A DNA stretch of 64,000 nt from Pedobacter caeni (GTDB taxonomy: Bacteria; Bacteroidota; Bacteroidia; Sphingobacteriales; Sphingobacteriaceae), in NCBI RefSeq assembly GCF_900129215.1, contig NZ_FQUQ01000009.1, forward strand, positions 107,487-171,486. The letters run 5' to 3'. The position numbers and the translations under genes are program-made. Shown here piece after piece: positions 25,530-34,800 of this stretch; position 1 is the stretch's first letter; each line of letters opens with the position of its first letter. A model generated the notes under the pieces. It saw only the letters and a program-made list of their open reading frames with translations. It was not told the origin of the DNA and ran no database searches.

Positions 25530-26045
25530 TTATCTTCTGTAGCTCCGTTCAATCCTACGTAATTGTTGCAAATGGTGGTTCAAATGGATTTCAATAAATC
25601 TTAACCACTGAAAAGCATTTAAATAACCGAGTTTAGGATGAGGCGTTTTAAGTGCTTTATCTGCATTTTCGATCTGTTTACAGGCAATGTCCAGTTGCAA
25701 AAGAAACTCATCCATTAATTCCAAAGCTTCTGTCTTACTGATTTTCTTCAACCGGACGGCCAGCTTTTTAGGCGCTTTATATTTTCCGGGTGGCAGGCTG
25801 CCAAAGAATAAAATCAGTTTTACGGTAAAGGCAGTTGGCTTTCTTTCTCCTTTTCCGGAAATGGTATTGGTCATTTCAGTGAGGGAAAGAATGCTTGCAT
25901 CGAAGATGTGAAAGTAAACTTCACTGTACGACCAACCTCCCATAGGAGGACTCAGTAAGAAAGTCCCTTCATCGGTTTGGGCCAGACGGCTTCGATAGCT
26001 GCCTGTAATATCCTGAATCTTTTTATAGTCTTTGGCAGCGCTCAT
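25530..26045 (-). CDS. DinB-family protein
   Basis: A 171-residue four-helix-bundle protein. The metal-binding histidines typical of DinB/YfiT proteins appear as WSYSEVYFHIFDAS at about 38-51 and IEIHLNHHLQQLRRIE near the C-terminus. Such proteins are often bacillithiol- or mycothiol-dependent transferases or unknown hydrolases. The function here is not given by context. It starts 12 nt from the DUF4476 gene's stop and probably shares its transcript. Confidence 0.8.
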   Translation of the reverse strand: MSAAKDYKKIQDITGSYRSRLAQTDEGTFLLSPPMGGWSYSEVYFHIFDASILSLTEMTNTISGKGERKPTAFTVKLILFFGSLPPGKYKAPKKLAVRLKKISKTEALELMDEFLLQLDIACKQIENADKALKTPHPKLGYLNAFQWLRFIEIHLNHHLQQLRRIERSYRR

Positions 26046-26057
26046 CGATGATAAATA

Positions 26058-26741
26058 TTATTGTTTATTGATCCAGTTGATCATGTCTTCCTGGGCAAAT
26101 AGCGACATCAGTGCCTTAGGAACCTTGATATAGTTTTTACGATCTACTACATAAGGATATGCAAAATGTGCCAGATCTATTTTCTCTTCGTCAAAGGGAA
26201 AGACTTTCAATAAAGTGAGCAGCTGATTGGTGGTGATCCTTGAGTTTTTTAAGGTCGTTTTTGCCAGTGCCAGCTTGTTCTTTGGAAACGCTTCATTTTT
26301 AATAATTCCGATTGCATCGTTAAACTCCTCATCGGTCATGGCCTCATTGTATTCATAGTCGGGCCCCTGGTTATTGTTTGCAAAACTTCTGTCCCAGTTG
26401 TCCAGTGCATACTGTCCACGGTCAAATATCGGAAGGGTAAGCACATTGCGCAATCCTGATCTTCTGGAATAGCTGAGGATCATACGGGTATTTGGAGCAA
26501 CATTAACCCGTTTGCGGAATACTTCCATGCTATCTTTCATCACTACCAGTGTAGGAGAATTCCTGTATACATCATAAAACCGGAAGCGGCCTTTAGCTGA
26601 TCCGGCAAAATCGTCGTCCAGATAAACCACATAATTCCCCCGGTCCGGAATTTCGACAAATACTTCAGAGGTACTCCGGCTCTGCCCGAAGATGAAGGAT
26701 GTCTGCAGCAAAACGGCAAACAGTAAAACTAATTTTTTCAT
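26058..26741 (-). CDS. DUF4476-domain exported protein
   Basis: A 227-residue protein when started at the ATG at 26741 (MKKLVLLFAVLLQ), which gives a signal peptide ending near IFGQ and avoids overlap with the HAD gene. The C-terminal about 90 residues, MTDEEFNDAIGIIKNEAF ... QEDMINWINKQ, form DUF4476, common in Bacteroidota exported proteins and of unknown role. The N-terminal half (about 20-125) is beta-rich. It lies between the HAD gene and the DinB gene on the minus strand. Confidence 0.8.
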   Translation of the reverse strand: MKKLVLLFAVLLQTSFIFGQSRSTSEVFVEIPDRGNYVVYLDDDFAGSAKGRFRFYDVYRNSPTLVVMKDSMEVFRKRVNVAPNTRMILSYSRRSGLRNVLTLPIFDRGQYALDNWDRSFANNNQGPDYEYNEAMTDEEFNDAIGIIKNEAFPKNKLALAKTTLKNSRITTNQLLTLLKVFPFDEEKIDLAHFAYPYVVDRKNYIKVPKALMSLFAQEDMINWINKQ

Positions 26742-26800
26742 AAGGTTTTTTATTTGTGTGTCTTTCAGGAATGCGAATCCCATACCAAAATATATCGCCT

Positions 26801-27490
26801 TTAGAAATGATTCAGCAATTCTTCCAGATGTGTGATTTGCCATAACACATCTTCCGGTTTTTCTTTGTTCAGCGGGTTGAAATAAATCGCCTTCATCCCA
26901 TAATCCTGAGCACCGCGGATGTCGGCTTCCAGGCTATCCCCAATCATAATGCTTTCTTTTTTTAGCGCGGAAGCCTTTTGCAATGCATACTCAAAAATGG
27001 CTTTGTCGGGCTTATTAACGCCTACATCTTCCGAAATGATCACATTTGAAAAAAAGGGATTCAAGCCTGATTTATCCATTTTTGTAAGTGTACTTTCTTT
27101 GAATCCGTTGGAAATGATATGCAAAGTATATTTTTTTTGCAGGTAAGTCAATACTTTTTCTGAACCTTCAAATAAATTGGTTCTTGTGGGGGTGATGCGC
27201 ACATAATCGTCTTCAAATTGAGACGGAACATGAGCCGGGTGTATGCCTAACTGGATAAAAGTTTTACTAAAACGTTCAGATCTTAACGTTTCTTTCGTAA
27301 TTTTTCCTAAATGATATTCTGCCCAGAGGATCTGGTTGTTTTCTGTATAGGTATCAATAAACTCACGTGATGAACGTAGTCCAAGTGATTCCAGCTGATA
27401 TTGATGGTATAATTCTGTCAGGGTTTCTTCTGCATTTCTGTCAAAATCCCAGATGGTATGGTCTAAATCAAAAAAGATATGTTTAATCAT
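26801..27490 (-). CDS. HAD hydrolase, YjjG-like nucleotidase
   Basis: A 229-residue HAD phosphatase. Motif I is FFDLDHTIWDFD (DxDxT, residues 6-17), motif II IISNGF and motif III/IV GDSLEADIRGAQDYGM, all complete. The length and the cap helices match YjjG/noncanonical pyrimidine nucleotidases, which remove phosphates from damaged nucleotides. Cytoplasmic. It sits next to the Upp and DUF1648 genes, which fits nucleotide metabolism only loosely. Confidence 0.88.
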   Translation of the reverse strand: MIKHIFFDLDHTIWDFDRNAEETLTELYHQYQLESLGLRSSREFIDTYTENNQILWAEYHLGKITKETLRSERFSKTFIQLGIHPAHVPSQFEDDYVRITPTRTNLFEGSEKVLTYLQKKYTLHIISNGFKESTLTKMDKSGLNPFFSNVIISEDVGVNKPDKAIFEYALQKASALKKESIMIGDSLEADIRGAQDYGMKAIYFNPLNKEKPEDVLWQITHLEELLNHF

Positions 27491-27512
27491 TATTCAGGGG
27501 GTTATGCTGGTG

Positions 27513-27911
27513 TCAATACCTTGTGGTAATGAACACGAATGCCGCAAAGATAAGAACAATCAATACTTTCAGGTACCGAAGTATCCTAGTGGCAAGGGTA
27601 TATTGCTTTTTCGCACTTTCAGGTGTAACCGGTTTCAGGTAACTGAAGTATTGTGGAAACCGGGCTGCTATGCTCAGCAAAATATAAAGAGAAGTCAATA
27701 CGGTCAATAGTTGATAAAGATCAGACTTATGTCCGAAGGCATTGGGTTTTCCATTAATACTGAAATGGGTAGGAATGGAATCAGGGAGTCTGGAATAGAG
27801 TATAAATACATAAATCCAGGTGGCCAATAGCAATAAAAGGGTAAAAGCTTCGATTATCTTGTCGAAAAAGGAAAGTTGGAGCTTGATAACGGGTCTCTTC
27901 TCTGTAGTCAT
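27513..27911 (-). CDS. DUF1648-domain membrane protein
   Basis: A 132-residue protein with three hydrophobic segments and the DUF1648 pattern YSRLPDSIPTHFSINGKPNAF (about 38-58). Such domains occur in transporter-like and regulatory membrane proteins; the role is unknown. It lies between the upp and HAD genes, gaps of 9 and 22 nt, in the same direction, so it is likely cotranscribed. Confidence 0.75.
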   Translation of the reverse strand: MTTEKRPVIKLQLSFFDKIIEAFTLLLLLATWIYVFILYSRLPDSIPTHFSINGKPNAFGHKSDLYQLLTVLTSLYILLSIAARFPQYFSYLKPVTPESAKKQYTLATRILRYLKVLIVLIFAAFVFITTRY

Positions 27912-27920
27912 TTTTTAATA

Positions 27921-28565
27921 TTATTGTTTTACCCCATATGCAAGATCCCCAGCGTCACCCAGACCGGGAACAATGTAAGATTTGCTGGTCATCTCCTCAT
28001 CGATTGCCCCAAGCCATAATTTTGCTTTAGGTAAATTAGCCCGCACATGATTTACCCCTTCGGTACTGGCAATTGCCGCAACAATGTGCAATTCCTTGAT
28101 CTGATAACGGTTTAAAAGTTCTTTACAACATAGCACCATGCTCATTCCGGTGGCCAGCATGGGATCGGCCATGATCACAATTTTATCTGTCAGGTCGGGA
28201 GTAGAGATATACTCCACCTGAATTACAAAATTCCCGTTTTTATGGTTTTTTCTGTAGGCGGTAATGAAGGTAGATTCTGCCTGATCAAAAACATTTAACA
28301 ATCCCTGATGTAACGGAATTCCTGCCCTTAATATTGTTGCCAGCACGGGTTGCTGTGTTAAAAAAGCAGTCTTTGCTACGCCTAAAGGGGTTTGTGTCTC
28401 TTTTCGTTCGAACTCAAGCGTCTTGCTGATCTCGTAAGCGAAGAATTCGCCCAGGCGTTCCATATTTTTTCGGAAGCGCATGGCGTCTTTCTGGATGTGC
28501 TCATCGCGGAGTTCGGCAAGAAAAACATTGGCAATGGAAGTCGTTTTGTCAAGGTTAAATATCAT
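27921..28565 (-). CDS. upp: Uracil phosphoribosyltransferase
   Basis: A 214-residue type I phosphoribosyltransferase. The PRPP-binding loop is IVIMADPMLATGMSM (about 131-145) and the uracil-binding block includes FVIQVEYISTPD and GDAGDLAYGVKQ at the C-terminus; the family length is about 210. It converts uracil and PRPP to UMP in the cytoplasm (pyrimidine salvage). It is the first gene of a minus-strand run with DUF1648 and the YjjG-like HAD gene. Confidence 0.95.
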   Translation of the reverse strand: MIFNLDKTTSIANVFLAELRDEHIQKDAMRFRKNMERLGEFFAYEISKTLEFERKETQTPLGVAKTAFLTQQPVLATILRAGIPLHQGLLNVFDQAESTFITAYRKNHKNGNFVIQVEYISTPDLTDKIVIMADPMLATGMSMVLCCKELLNRYQIKELHIVAAIASTEGVNHVRANLPKAKLWLGAIDEEMTSKSYIVPGLGDAGDLAYGVKQ

Positions 28566-28600
28566 CGTGTAAAGGTCTAGAAGGGTGTAAAGATAAAAGA

Positions 28601-29641
28601 TTAGGCAAGAGCAATGGCCTGATCATGCCAAAGACTGTAAAAACTTCCATTCACCAGTTTCACATGGTCCATTAGCTCATTCAATTGTAACAGCAGGTCT
28701 TTTGAACGTTTATCAGATCGTAATGACTTATCTGTCAGTGCGATTGGGTAAATTTTTAATTGCGACTGTGCCTCGATCTGCAGGTCATACCAATAAAACG
28801 GACTGCAGGTACCTGCCCTGAAACCCGGAGTATCGGGATAATACATGCTGTAATCCTGATTGATATTTTTTGTGGTTAGGCGGAGATAGCTTTTCGGAAT
28901 CCTGAGGCGTTCCTCCCAATTGCTACTCCGCTGCGGGTCTGGAAGCAAAAATTCAGGCTTATCAGAGATGCCCTTTTTATTCATCTCCAGCATCAGGCTA
29001 TGAATTCCCTTGATTTGCTGCTCATAATGTTTTCCCTGGAGCTTTGCTTTTAATAAAGCGTTCATGAAATGTAAAGCTTTCTTTAGCTTGCTATCCTCCG
29101 ACCTGGACTTAGGTCTGGGAGAGTAGGCTGGCCGAAAGCTGAAATCTTTCTTTCCAAAGAGGAGGGAAGGAAAGTTTTTGAGTAGGATGTTCTTCAAAAT
29201 CAACGCCCATTCATCAATCACCGGAACCTGAAGCAGCCCCAGTTTATGTTGCAGGCTTAACGAAGCATGGTAATTAGGGCCTTTCCGATCGTCAAAAGGA
29301 AGGTATTCTTCATATCTGGTCAGAAAATAGAAAGATGCGGCGAAGATATCAAAAGGCAAAAGGCTTCCCGTTACCGGAAAAGGGACTTTCTGATCGCCAA
29401 AGGTGGTAATTCCAATGCGTTGGGGGCTGATCTTCTGATCTGTCAGTAAACCACTGCCTTTGAAAAATAAAGCCCCGGATATCGCTTGTTTTCCATAACA
29501 AAGCTTCGGCCGGTCTGCAGTGATAAATTCGGATAAGTTCTGGCTAAAGTCCAGATCTACCCTCAATATATCCTTAAAGATGAAATTAAAGATATATTTA
29601 ATGCGCGGAGTGATCAGGGGGCTATAAACCAGAAGCTTCAT
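28601..29641 (-). CDS. Polysaccharide-deacetylase-like protein with lost catalytic segment (DUF7033-like N-terminus)
   Basis: A 346-residue protein matching the Bacteroidota polysaccharide deacetylase family with an N-terminal DUF7033-like domain: LPFDIFAASFYFLTRYEEYLPF (97-116 in part) and the C-terminal block GFRAGTCSPFYWYDL (273-287) then SFYSLWHD. The family has, at about residue 172, the metal site T-[YF]-D-[IV]-D, and later H-x-S-x(3)-H-type His residues. Here that spot reads AYSPRPKSRSED, no Asp pair is present, and the stretch of about 80 residues with the catalytic His residues is shortened. I infer a catalytically inactive or regulatory paralogue; deletion inside an otherwise intact frame is the simplest cause. 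The gene is next to the divergent ECF sigma gene. Confidence 0.65.
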   Translation of the reverse strand: MKLLVYSPLITPRIKYIFNFIFKDILRVDLDFSQNLSEFITADRPKLCYGKQAISGALFFKGSGLLTDQKISPQRIGITTFGDQKVPFPVTGSLLPFDIFAASFYFLTRYEEYLPFDDRKGPNYHASLSLQHKLGLLQVPVIDEWALILKNILLKNFPSLLFGKKDFSFRPAYSPRPKSRSEDSKLKKALHFMNALLKAKLQGKHYEQQIKGIHSLMLEMNKKGISDKPEFLLPDPQRSSNWEERLRIPKSYLRLTTKNINQDYSMYYPDTPGFRAGTCSPFYWYDLQIEAQSQLKIYPIALTDKSLRSDKRSKDLLLQLNELMDHVKLVNGSFYSLWHDQAIALA

Positions 29642-29666
29642 AGTATATAATTTAGTATATAAAATT

Positions 29667-29674
29667 TATCTTTG
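29667..29674 (+). promoter_or_regulatory. -7 box (TATCTTTG) before the ECF sigma gene
   Basis: TATCTTTG at 29667-29674 matches the Bacteroidota -7 consensus exactly. The -33 position lacks TTG, so only the -7 box is supported. It would give a 5' UTR of about 50 nt. Confidence 0.5.
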
Positions 29675-29719
29675 GATCTCACAGTAAATATACATATGAA
29701 ATTTCAAATTGTTTTAGCA

Positions 29720-29725
29720 GGGAGG
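29720..29725 (+). promoter_or_regulatory. Shine-Dalgarno sequence before a CTG start
   Basis: GGGAGG at 29720-29725, 7 nt before the CTG at 29733. Shine-Dalgarno sites are rare in Bacteroidota, so its presence at a non-ATG start suggests it helps set the initiation rate. Confidence 0.55.
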
Positions 29726-29732
29726 ATAATTT

Positions 29733-30320
29733 CTGTCAATTAAGCCGATATACGAAGAGCCGGAACTGTGGAAAGAAATTATCAGTGGGAACCGACACGC
29801 TTTTAGCCAGGTATTTGAAGCCAGGTATCCCGTGTTGTATGCTTTTGCCCTGAAGCTTACCCGGTCTCAGGTATTGGCAGAAGAGATCATTCAGGATGTT
29901 TTTCTCAACCTATGGCTCAACAGGGCTAACCTTGATAAAGTTGAAAATTATCAGGCTTACCTCAATAGAATGACCAGGAACCTGTCTTTAAATGCCTTGC
30001 GGAACATTGCCAAACATAAAGTTCTGGTTACTGATTTCGGAGCAGATGAAAACTTTCCCGACCATTCTACCGAACATGCCCTGGAGTATAAAGATACAGT
30101 GTCTTTAGTACAGAAAGCCATAGAAAGACTCCCCGCCCAGCAACAAGAGGTATATAGATTGTGCCATAAAGAAGGGCTTACTTACGAACAGGCTGCCCTG
30201 CGATTAAATATTGCGCCCTCTACCGTGCATTCCCATATGAAAGGAGCCCTCCGCGGGATCCGTGTTTACTTTAAGAAGATGGGAATCCCAATGGTGATTA
30301 TAGCCCTGATCTTGCCTTAA
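29733..30320 (+). CDS. ECF RNA polymerase sigma factor
   Basis: A sigma-70-like ECF factor of about 195 residues. The reading frame is closed by TAA at 29727-29729 and has no ATG upstream; conserved region 2 (EPELWKEIISGNRHAFSQVFEARYP) begins at about 29754, so the first GTG at 29832 is too late. The best start is CTG at 29733, giving (M)SIKPIYEEPELW, with GGGAGG 7 nt upstream. ATT at 29739 is another candidate. Region 4 has QEVYRLCHKEGLTYEQAALRL and NIAPSTVHSHMKGALRGI. It directs RNA polymerase to the downstream SusC/D promoter; the following FecR-like gene is its anti-sigma. Substrate-sensing through the SusC TonB-dependent N-terminal domain is the known scheme for such loci. Confidence 0.85.
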   Translation: MSIKPIYEEPELWKEIISGNRHAFSQVFEARYPVLYAFALKLTRSQVLAEEIIQDVFLNLWLNRANLDKVENYQAYLNRMTRNLSLNALRNIAKHKVLVTDFGADENFPDHSTEHALEYKDTVSLVQKAIERLPAQQQEVYRLCHKEGLTYEQAALRLNIAPSTVHSHMKGALRGIRVYFKKMGIPMVIIALILP

Positions 30321-30397
30321 GGCTCTTTTTCGAATGTTTTTAAAAATATTTTCTGTTTGACTCCCCCGACCTCTTGTTTTAGGTGTCTATGTATATA

Positions 30398-30442
30398 GGA
30401 AACGGTTGCTAAAGAAGGTGAAGAGATGAATAAACCGTTTCC
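30398..30442. repeat. 10-bp inverted repeat in the sigma-fecR intergenic region
   Basis: GGAAACGGTT (30398-30407) and AACCGTTTCC (30433-30442) are perfect complements separated by 25 nt, ending 9 nt before the fecR ATG. It may be an operator or an mRNA hairpin that controls anti-sigma translation. A TTG-like block at about 30374 and TATAT at 30392 suggest a promoter for fecR overlaps it, but no consensus is clear. Confidence 0.45.
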
Positions 30443-30451
30443 ATAAAATAT

Positions 30452-31621
30452 ATGAATCAGAAACTTCCTTATTTGCTAAACCAGTATTTAAATGATAAAT
30501 GCTCTGATCGGGAGCTGGCAGAATTTTATGTACTGGTAGATGATCCTGCAAATAATATGGAATTGAGTGACCTGCTCGACGACGCTATAAGTACATCTAC
30601 CGATGAAAAACAGCTGAGCGCAAACCAGGAATCTGAACTGCTTCAGTATATCTTCGAATACAAAGAGCTAGCCGCCCCCGGGTATAAACCTGTCAGGGGA
30701 TGGGACTACCGCAGTTGGTCTGCCGCTGCGGTGCTCTTTCTTACCCTCTGTACCGGCCTTTATTATTTCAAATCTAAAGGGCCGGAACAACAGAGGGAAC
30801 AAGCTGCTGCAGAAATCTCTGTGGGTGGTAATAAAGCCATTTTAACCCTGGCAGATGGAAGTGTGATCGACTTGCATAGTGCTCATCGGGGTAAGCTCAC
30901 AGAAGTATCAGGGGTAAAGATCTCTAAGACCGCAGAAGGACAGCTGCTCTACCAGATCAGTGATGCCAGCCTTGTAAAAAGCAGTCTGAATACCATGAGT
31001 ACACCCCGGGGCGGGCAATATATGCTGAGCCTGCCGGACGGGACTAAAGTATGGCTTAACTCGGCCTCATCTTTAAAATTCCCTACCACTTTTTCCGGAC
31101 TAAATGAGCGTAATGTACAACTGAGCGGTGAGGCCTATTTTGAAGTAGCTAAACTCAAGACCCCTTTTGTGGTGACCACAGATAAACAGCGGGTGGAGGT
31201 CCTTGGTACACATTTTAATATCAATGCCTATCTGGATGAAGGCTATACCAAAACTACCCTCCTGGAAGGATCGATAAGCGTCTCTTCTTTAAAAACCGGA
31301 GCGGTGATGATGCTGCACCCGGGACAGGAATCGCTATTGAAACCAACAGGGCTGAGTGTGCAAAATGCGGATATAGACAAAAATACAGACTGGAAGAACG
31401 GCATTTTTATGTTTAAAAATGAAAGTCTGGAAGAGATCATGCGGAGAGTTTCCCGCTGGTATGATGTCACGGTTGTATACGAACAAGCCGCCCCAAGACA
31501 AGAAACTTTCAGTGGAATTGTATCCCGGTACGACAATGTAAACAAGGTGTTGCGCAGACTGGAACTCACCGGAGAAGTAAGCTTTAAGATCCAGGGAAAA
31601 AAGATCATCGTCTCGAAATAA
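30452..31621 (+). CDS. FecR-family anti-sigma factor
   Basis: A 389-residue single-pass inner-membrane protein. Residues 1-80 form the cytoplasmic sigma-binding part (DUF4880-like), one transmembrane helix lies at about 86-104 (AAAVLFLTLCTGLYY), and the periplasmic FecR domain includes STPRGGQYMLSLPDGTKVWLNSASSLKFP (about 183-212 in part), followed by a C-terminal DUF4974-like domain (EEIMRRVSRWYDVTVVY). This is the usual Bacteroidota order. It should hold the ECF factor until SusC, after TonB interaction, transmits a signal across the periplasm. Confidence 0.93.
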   Translation: MNQKLPYLLNQYLNDKCSDRELAEFYVLVDDPANNMELSDLLDDAISTSTDEKQLSANQESELLQYIFEYKELAAPGYKPVRGWDYRSWSAAAVLFLTLCTGLYYFKSKGPEQQREQAAAEISVGGNKAILTLADGSVIDLHSAHRGKLTEVSGVKISKTAEGQLLYQISDASLVKSSLNTMSTPRGGQYMLSLPDGTKVWLNSASSLKFPTTFSGLNERNVQLSGEAYFEVAKLKTPFVVTTDKQRVEVLGTHFNINAYLDEGYTKTTLLEGSISVSSLKTGAVMMLHPGQESLLKPTGLSVQNADIDKNTDWKNGIFMFKNESLEEIMRRVSRWYDVTVVYEQAAPRQETFSGIVSRYDNVNKVLRRLELTGEVSFKIQGKKIIVSK

Positions 31622-31704
31622 AACAATCATATAAACCAACCAACTCAAGAATGAATAGACATTTACGTTAACATCCACCACTCCTAAGGTGACTCCAATA
31701 AAAA

Positions 31705-31735
31705 AGCCGGATAATGCTACGAACACTATCCGGCT
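31705..31735 (-). terminator. Hairpin between fecR and susC, minus-strand terminator-like
   Basis: AGCCGGATA (31705-31713) pairs with TATCCGGCT (31727-31735). The A run 5' of it (31700-31705) becomes a T run on the minus strand, so as a terminator it would face left; on the plus strand it lies in the leader of susC and has no T run. Hairpins of this sort upstream of susC may be leader structures; I have no proof of function. Confidence 0.45.
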
Positions 31736-31823
31736 AAAAGATTGAGTTAACCCCTTCCGGTTTTTATACCGGGAGAAATAAGATCGCACCCATTCCGGGC
31801 ATTAACCCAACTAAACCAAAACT

Positions 31824-34800
31824 ATGAAATTAAAAGCTTTTAACCTAGGCATGCTATGCTCCTGGCTGCCACCCAAATTCCTATTAATTGTGAAATTAAT
31901 TGTAATTATAATGACCTTCAGCTTGTTACAGGTAAGTGCTGCTGGTTTTGCACAGAAATTAACGCTGAGCAAAAAACAGATTAGCCTGGAACAAATTTTT
32001 AGAGAAATCTCGAAACAGACCGGCTATCAGGTGTTTTATGCAGATAAAGGCATGGACGCTGCAAAACGTATAGATGTTAACTTTAAGAATTCCACCTTGG
32101 CTGAGGTCATGGAATTATGCCTGCAAAAGCAAAATTTATCTTATGCAATAGAAGATAAAAGCATTGTGATCCGCATTAAGGAGAAATCCATTGTGGATAA
32201 AGTGTTGGCTTACATCAATGCTGTGGATGTCAAAGGCCGGGTTCTTGATGAAACAGGACAGGGCCTTCCTAAAGCCACTGTCAGGATCAAAGGAAGCGAG
32301 CATATGGTATTAACCAACGAAAAAGGAGCGTTTCAGCTGAGCAATATAGCCGAAAATGCCATTTTACAGGTGTTTTATATCGGATATCAAACCAGAGAAA
32401 TCAGTGTTGCCGAACTGAAATCAAATCCTTCCATCCAGCTTCAGGTTCGGGCCGGAGAATTGGAAGAGGTTAGTGTGATGGTCAACACAGGTTATCAGCA
32501 AATTCCCAAAGAAAGAGCAACAGGTTCTTTTACACTGGTGGATAATGCAATGCTGAATAAACAGGTAGGAGGGAATATCCTGAACCGTTTAGATGGAGTT
32601 ACAAACAGTGTCTCTTTTGATAAAAAGGAGAACAGGGCCAAACTGACTGTCCGTGGCTTAAGTACAATCAACGGCTTAATGGCGCCATTGATTGTGATGG
32701 ATAATTTCCCCTTTGAGGGAGATATTGATAACATCAATCCTAATGATATCGAAAGTGTAAGTGTGCTGAAAGATGCTGCGGCCTCGTCTATCTGGGGAGC
32801 CAGAGCTGCTAACGGAGTGATCGTCATTGTAACGAAAAAAGGAAGGTTCAATCAACCGCTCAAAATTCAGTTCAACTCTAACGTAACGATTACAGGGAAA
32901 CCTAATCTGTTTGATTTGAAGCAGATGAGTACCAGTGATTTTATTGATGTGGAACAAAAGCTGTTCGCCGCAGGGGCCTATAAAGTGCGGGAGGGTGATA
33001 AGAGAAAACCCGAGCTATCGGAAGTTTTGGAATTGCTCATCGCAGCAAGAGATAAAAAGATCAGCAATGCAGAGGCGAAGGCCGGAATTGATGCTTTAAG
33101 AGGGATTGATGTTAGAAATGAAATTTCTAAATACCTATACAATACGGAGGTAAACCAGCAATATGCGCTGAATTTTCAAGGCGGAGCAGAAAAGATGACC
33201 TATATGATCTCCGGAGGTTACGACAGAAACCTTTCGGTACGTTCAGAAAAATACAACCGCATTAACCTCCGCGCAGTGAATACTTTCAGGCCGATCGATA
33301 AATTACAGATCAGCACCTCACTTTATTATACAAACAGCCAGACCACTTCAGGGAGGCCTGGATATAACATGAATTCCCTTGATGGAAGAAAAATCTATCC
33401 TTATACCCGTCTGGCAGATGATCAGGGCAATGCGGTTCCATTTAATGTGTATAGAAAAACGTATACAGATACTGCCGGAATGGGAAAACTGCTGGACTGG
33501 AAATATTATCCGCTCGACAATGATCAGCATAAAGTAACCAAAGTAAACCTCCAGAGTATCATGGCAAACGTAGGCCTGAACTATGAGGTCACTAAAGACT
33601 TAAATGTGGATCTGAAGTATCAATATGAGAATCAACAAAGGAAAACAAACCTGTTACAGGCCCTCAATAGTTTTGAGACCCGTGACCTGATCAATAGCTA
33701 TTCAAAACTGAACCGCAAGACAGGCACGCTGAGCTATAATATTCCTTATGGGGCTGTCAGAAATAATGAAGTAAACAGCATGATTTCTCAGAACGGCCGT
33801 TTGCAGTTAAATTATAACAAAACAATTGGCGACCATCAGATTGCCGCATTGGCAGGAACAGAAGTAAGGCAGATTTCTACCACATTGGACGGCCGCCTTA
33901 CATATGGCTATGACGAAGAAACGCTGAGAGCCGGAAAAGTTGATTATGTGAGTCCCTTTCCGAATTTTATTTCCGGAGATGCAGACTTTATAAAAGAAGG
34001 ACTGAGGGCGGATGGACTGCTAAACAATTATGTTTCTTTATTTGGAAATGCTTCCTATACCTATAAAAATAAATATACCCTTTCGGGTAGTTTACGTAAG
34101 GATATGTCTAACCTCTTTGGTGTGAAAATCAACGAGAAAGGCGTTCCACTCTGGTCTGCAGGGGCTTCCTGGAACATCTCTGAAGAGTCATTTTACAACC
34201 TGGAATTTTTGCCTTATTTAAAACTGAGGACCACCTATGGTGCCAGTGGAAATCTGGACAGTAGAAGAACAGCTGTTCTTACTCTACAAAGCGCAGGTGC
34301 GGCTTTTTATACGGGTTATCCACAGTCTGTGATCAGTCAGCTTCCCAATCAGGAACTTCGCTGGGAAAGAGTAAAAATGTTCAATATCGGTGCTGACTTT
34401 GGATTGATTAACAATGTGCTTTCCGGAAGCATTGAGTATTACCATAAAAAAGGATTGGATCTTTTTGGTCTGGACGATATGGATTATACCACTACAGGAG
34501 TACCCAGAATTCTTAGAAATGTAGCTAATATGGAAGGGAATGGGGTTGATCTGGATTTGAACGCCAAGCTGATTGACCGGAAATTTAAATGGTCACAACA
34601 TCTTAATTTCAGCTATAATACGAGTAAGGTCACTAAATACTTATTGAGAAGTACCAGTGGAACTGACTATATCAGCGATGGTCTGCAACTCGCTCCTCTG
34701 CCTTTGGTTGGGCAGCCTGTTTTTGCACTTGTATCTTATAAATGGGCCGGACTGGATCCGCTTACCGGTGATCCGCAAGGGTATTTGAATGGCCAGCCCT

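Noticed and set aside
29832..30320. GTG at 29832 as the start of the ECF sigma gene
   Set aside because: It would delete conserved region 2.1; upstream codons in the same frame are clearly conserved.
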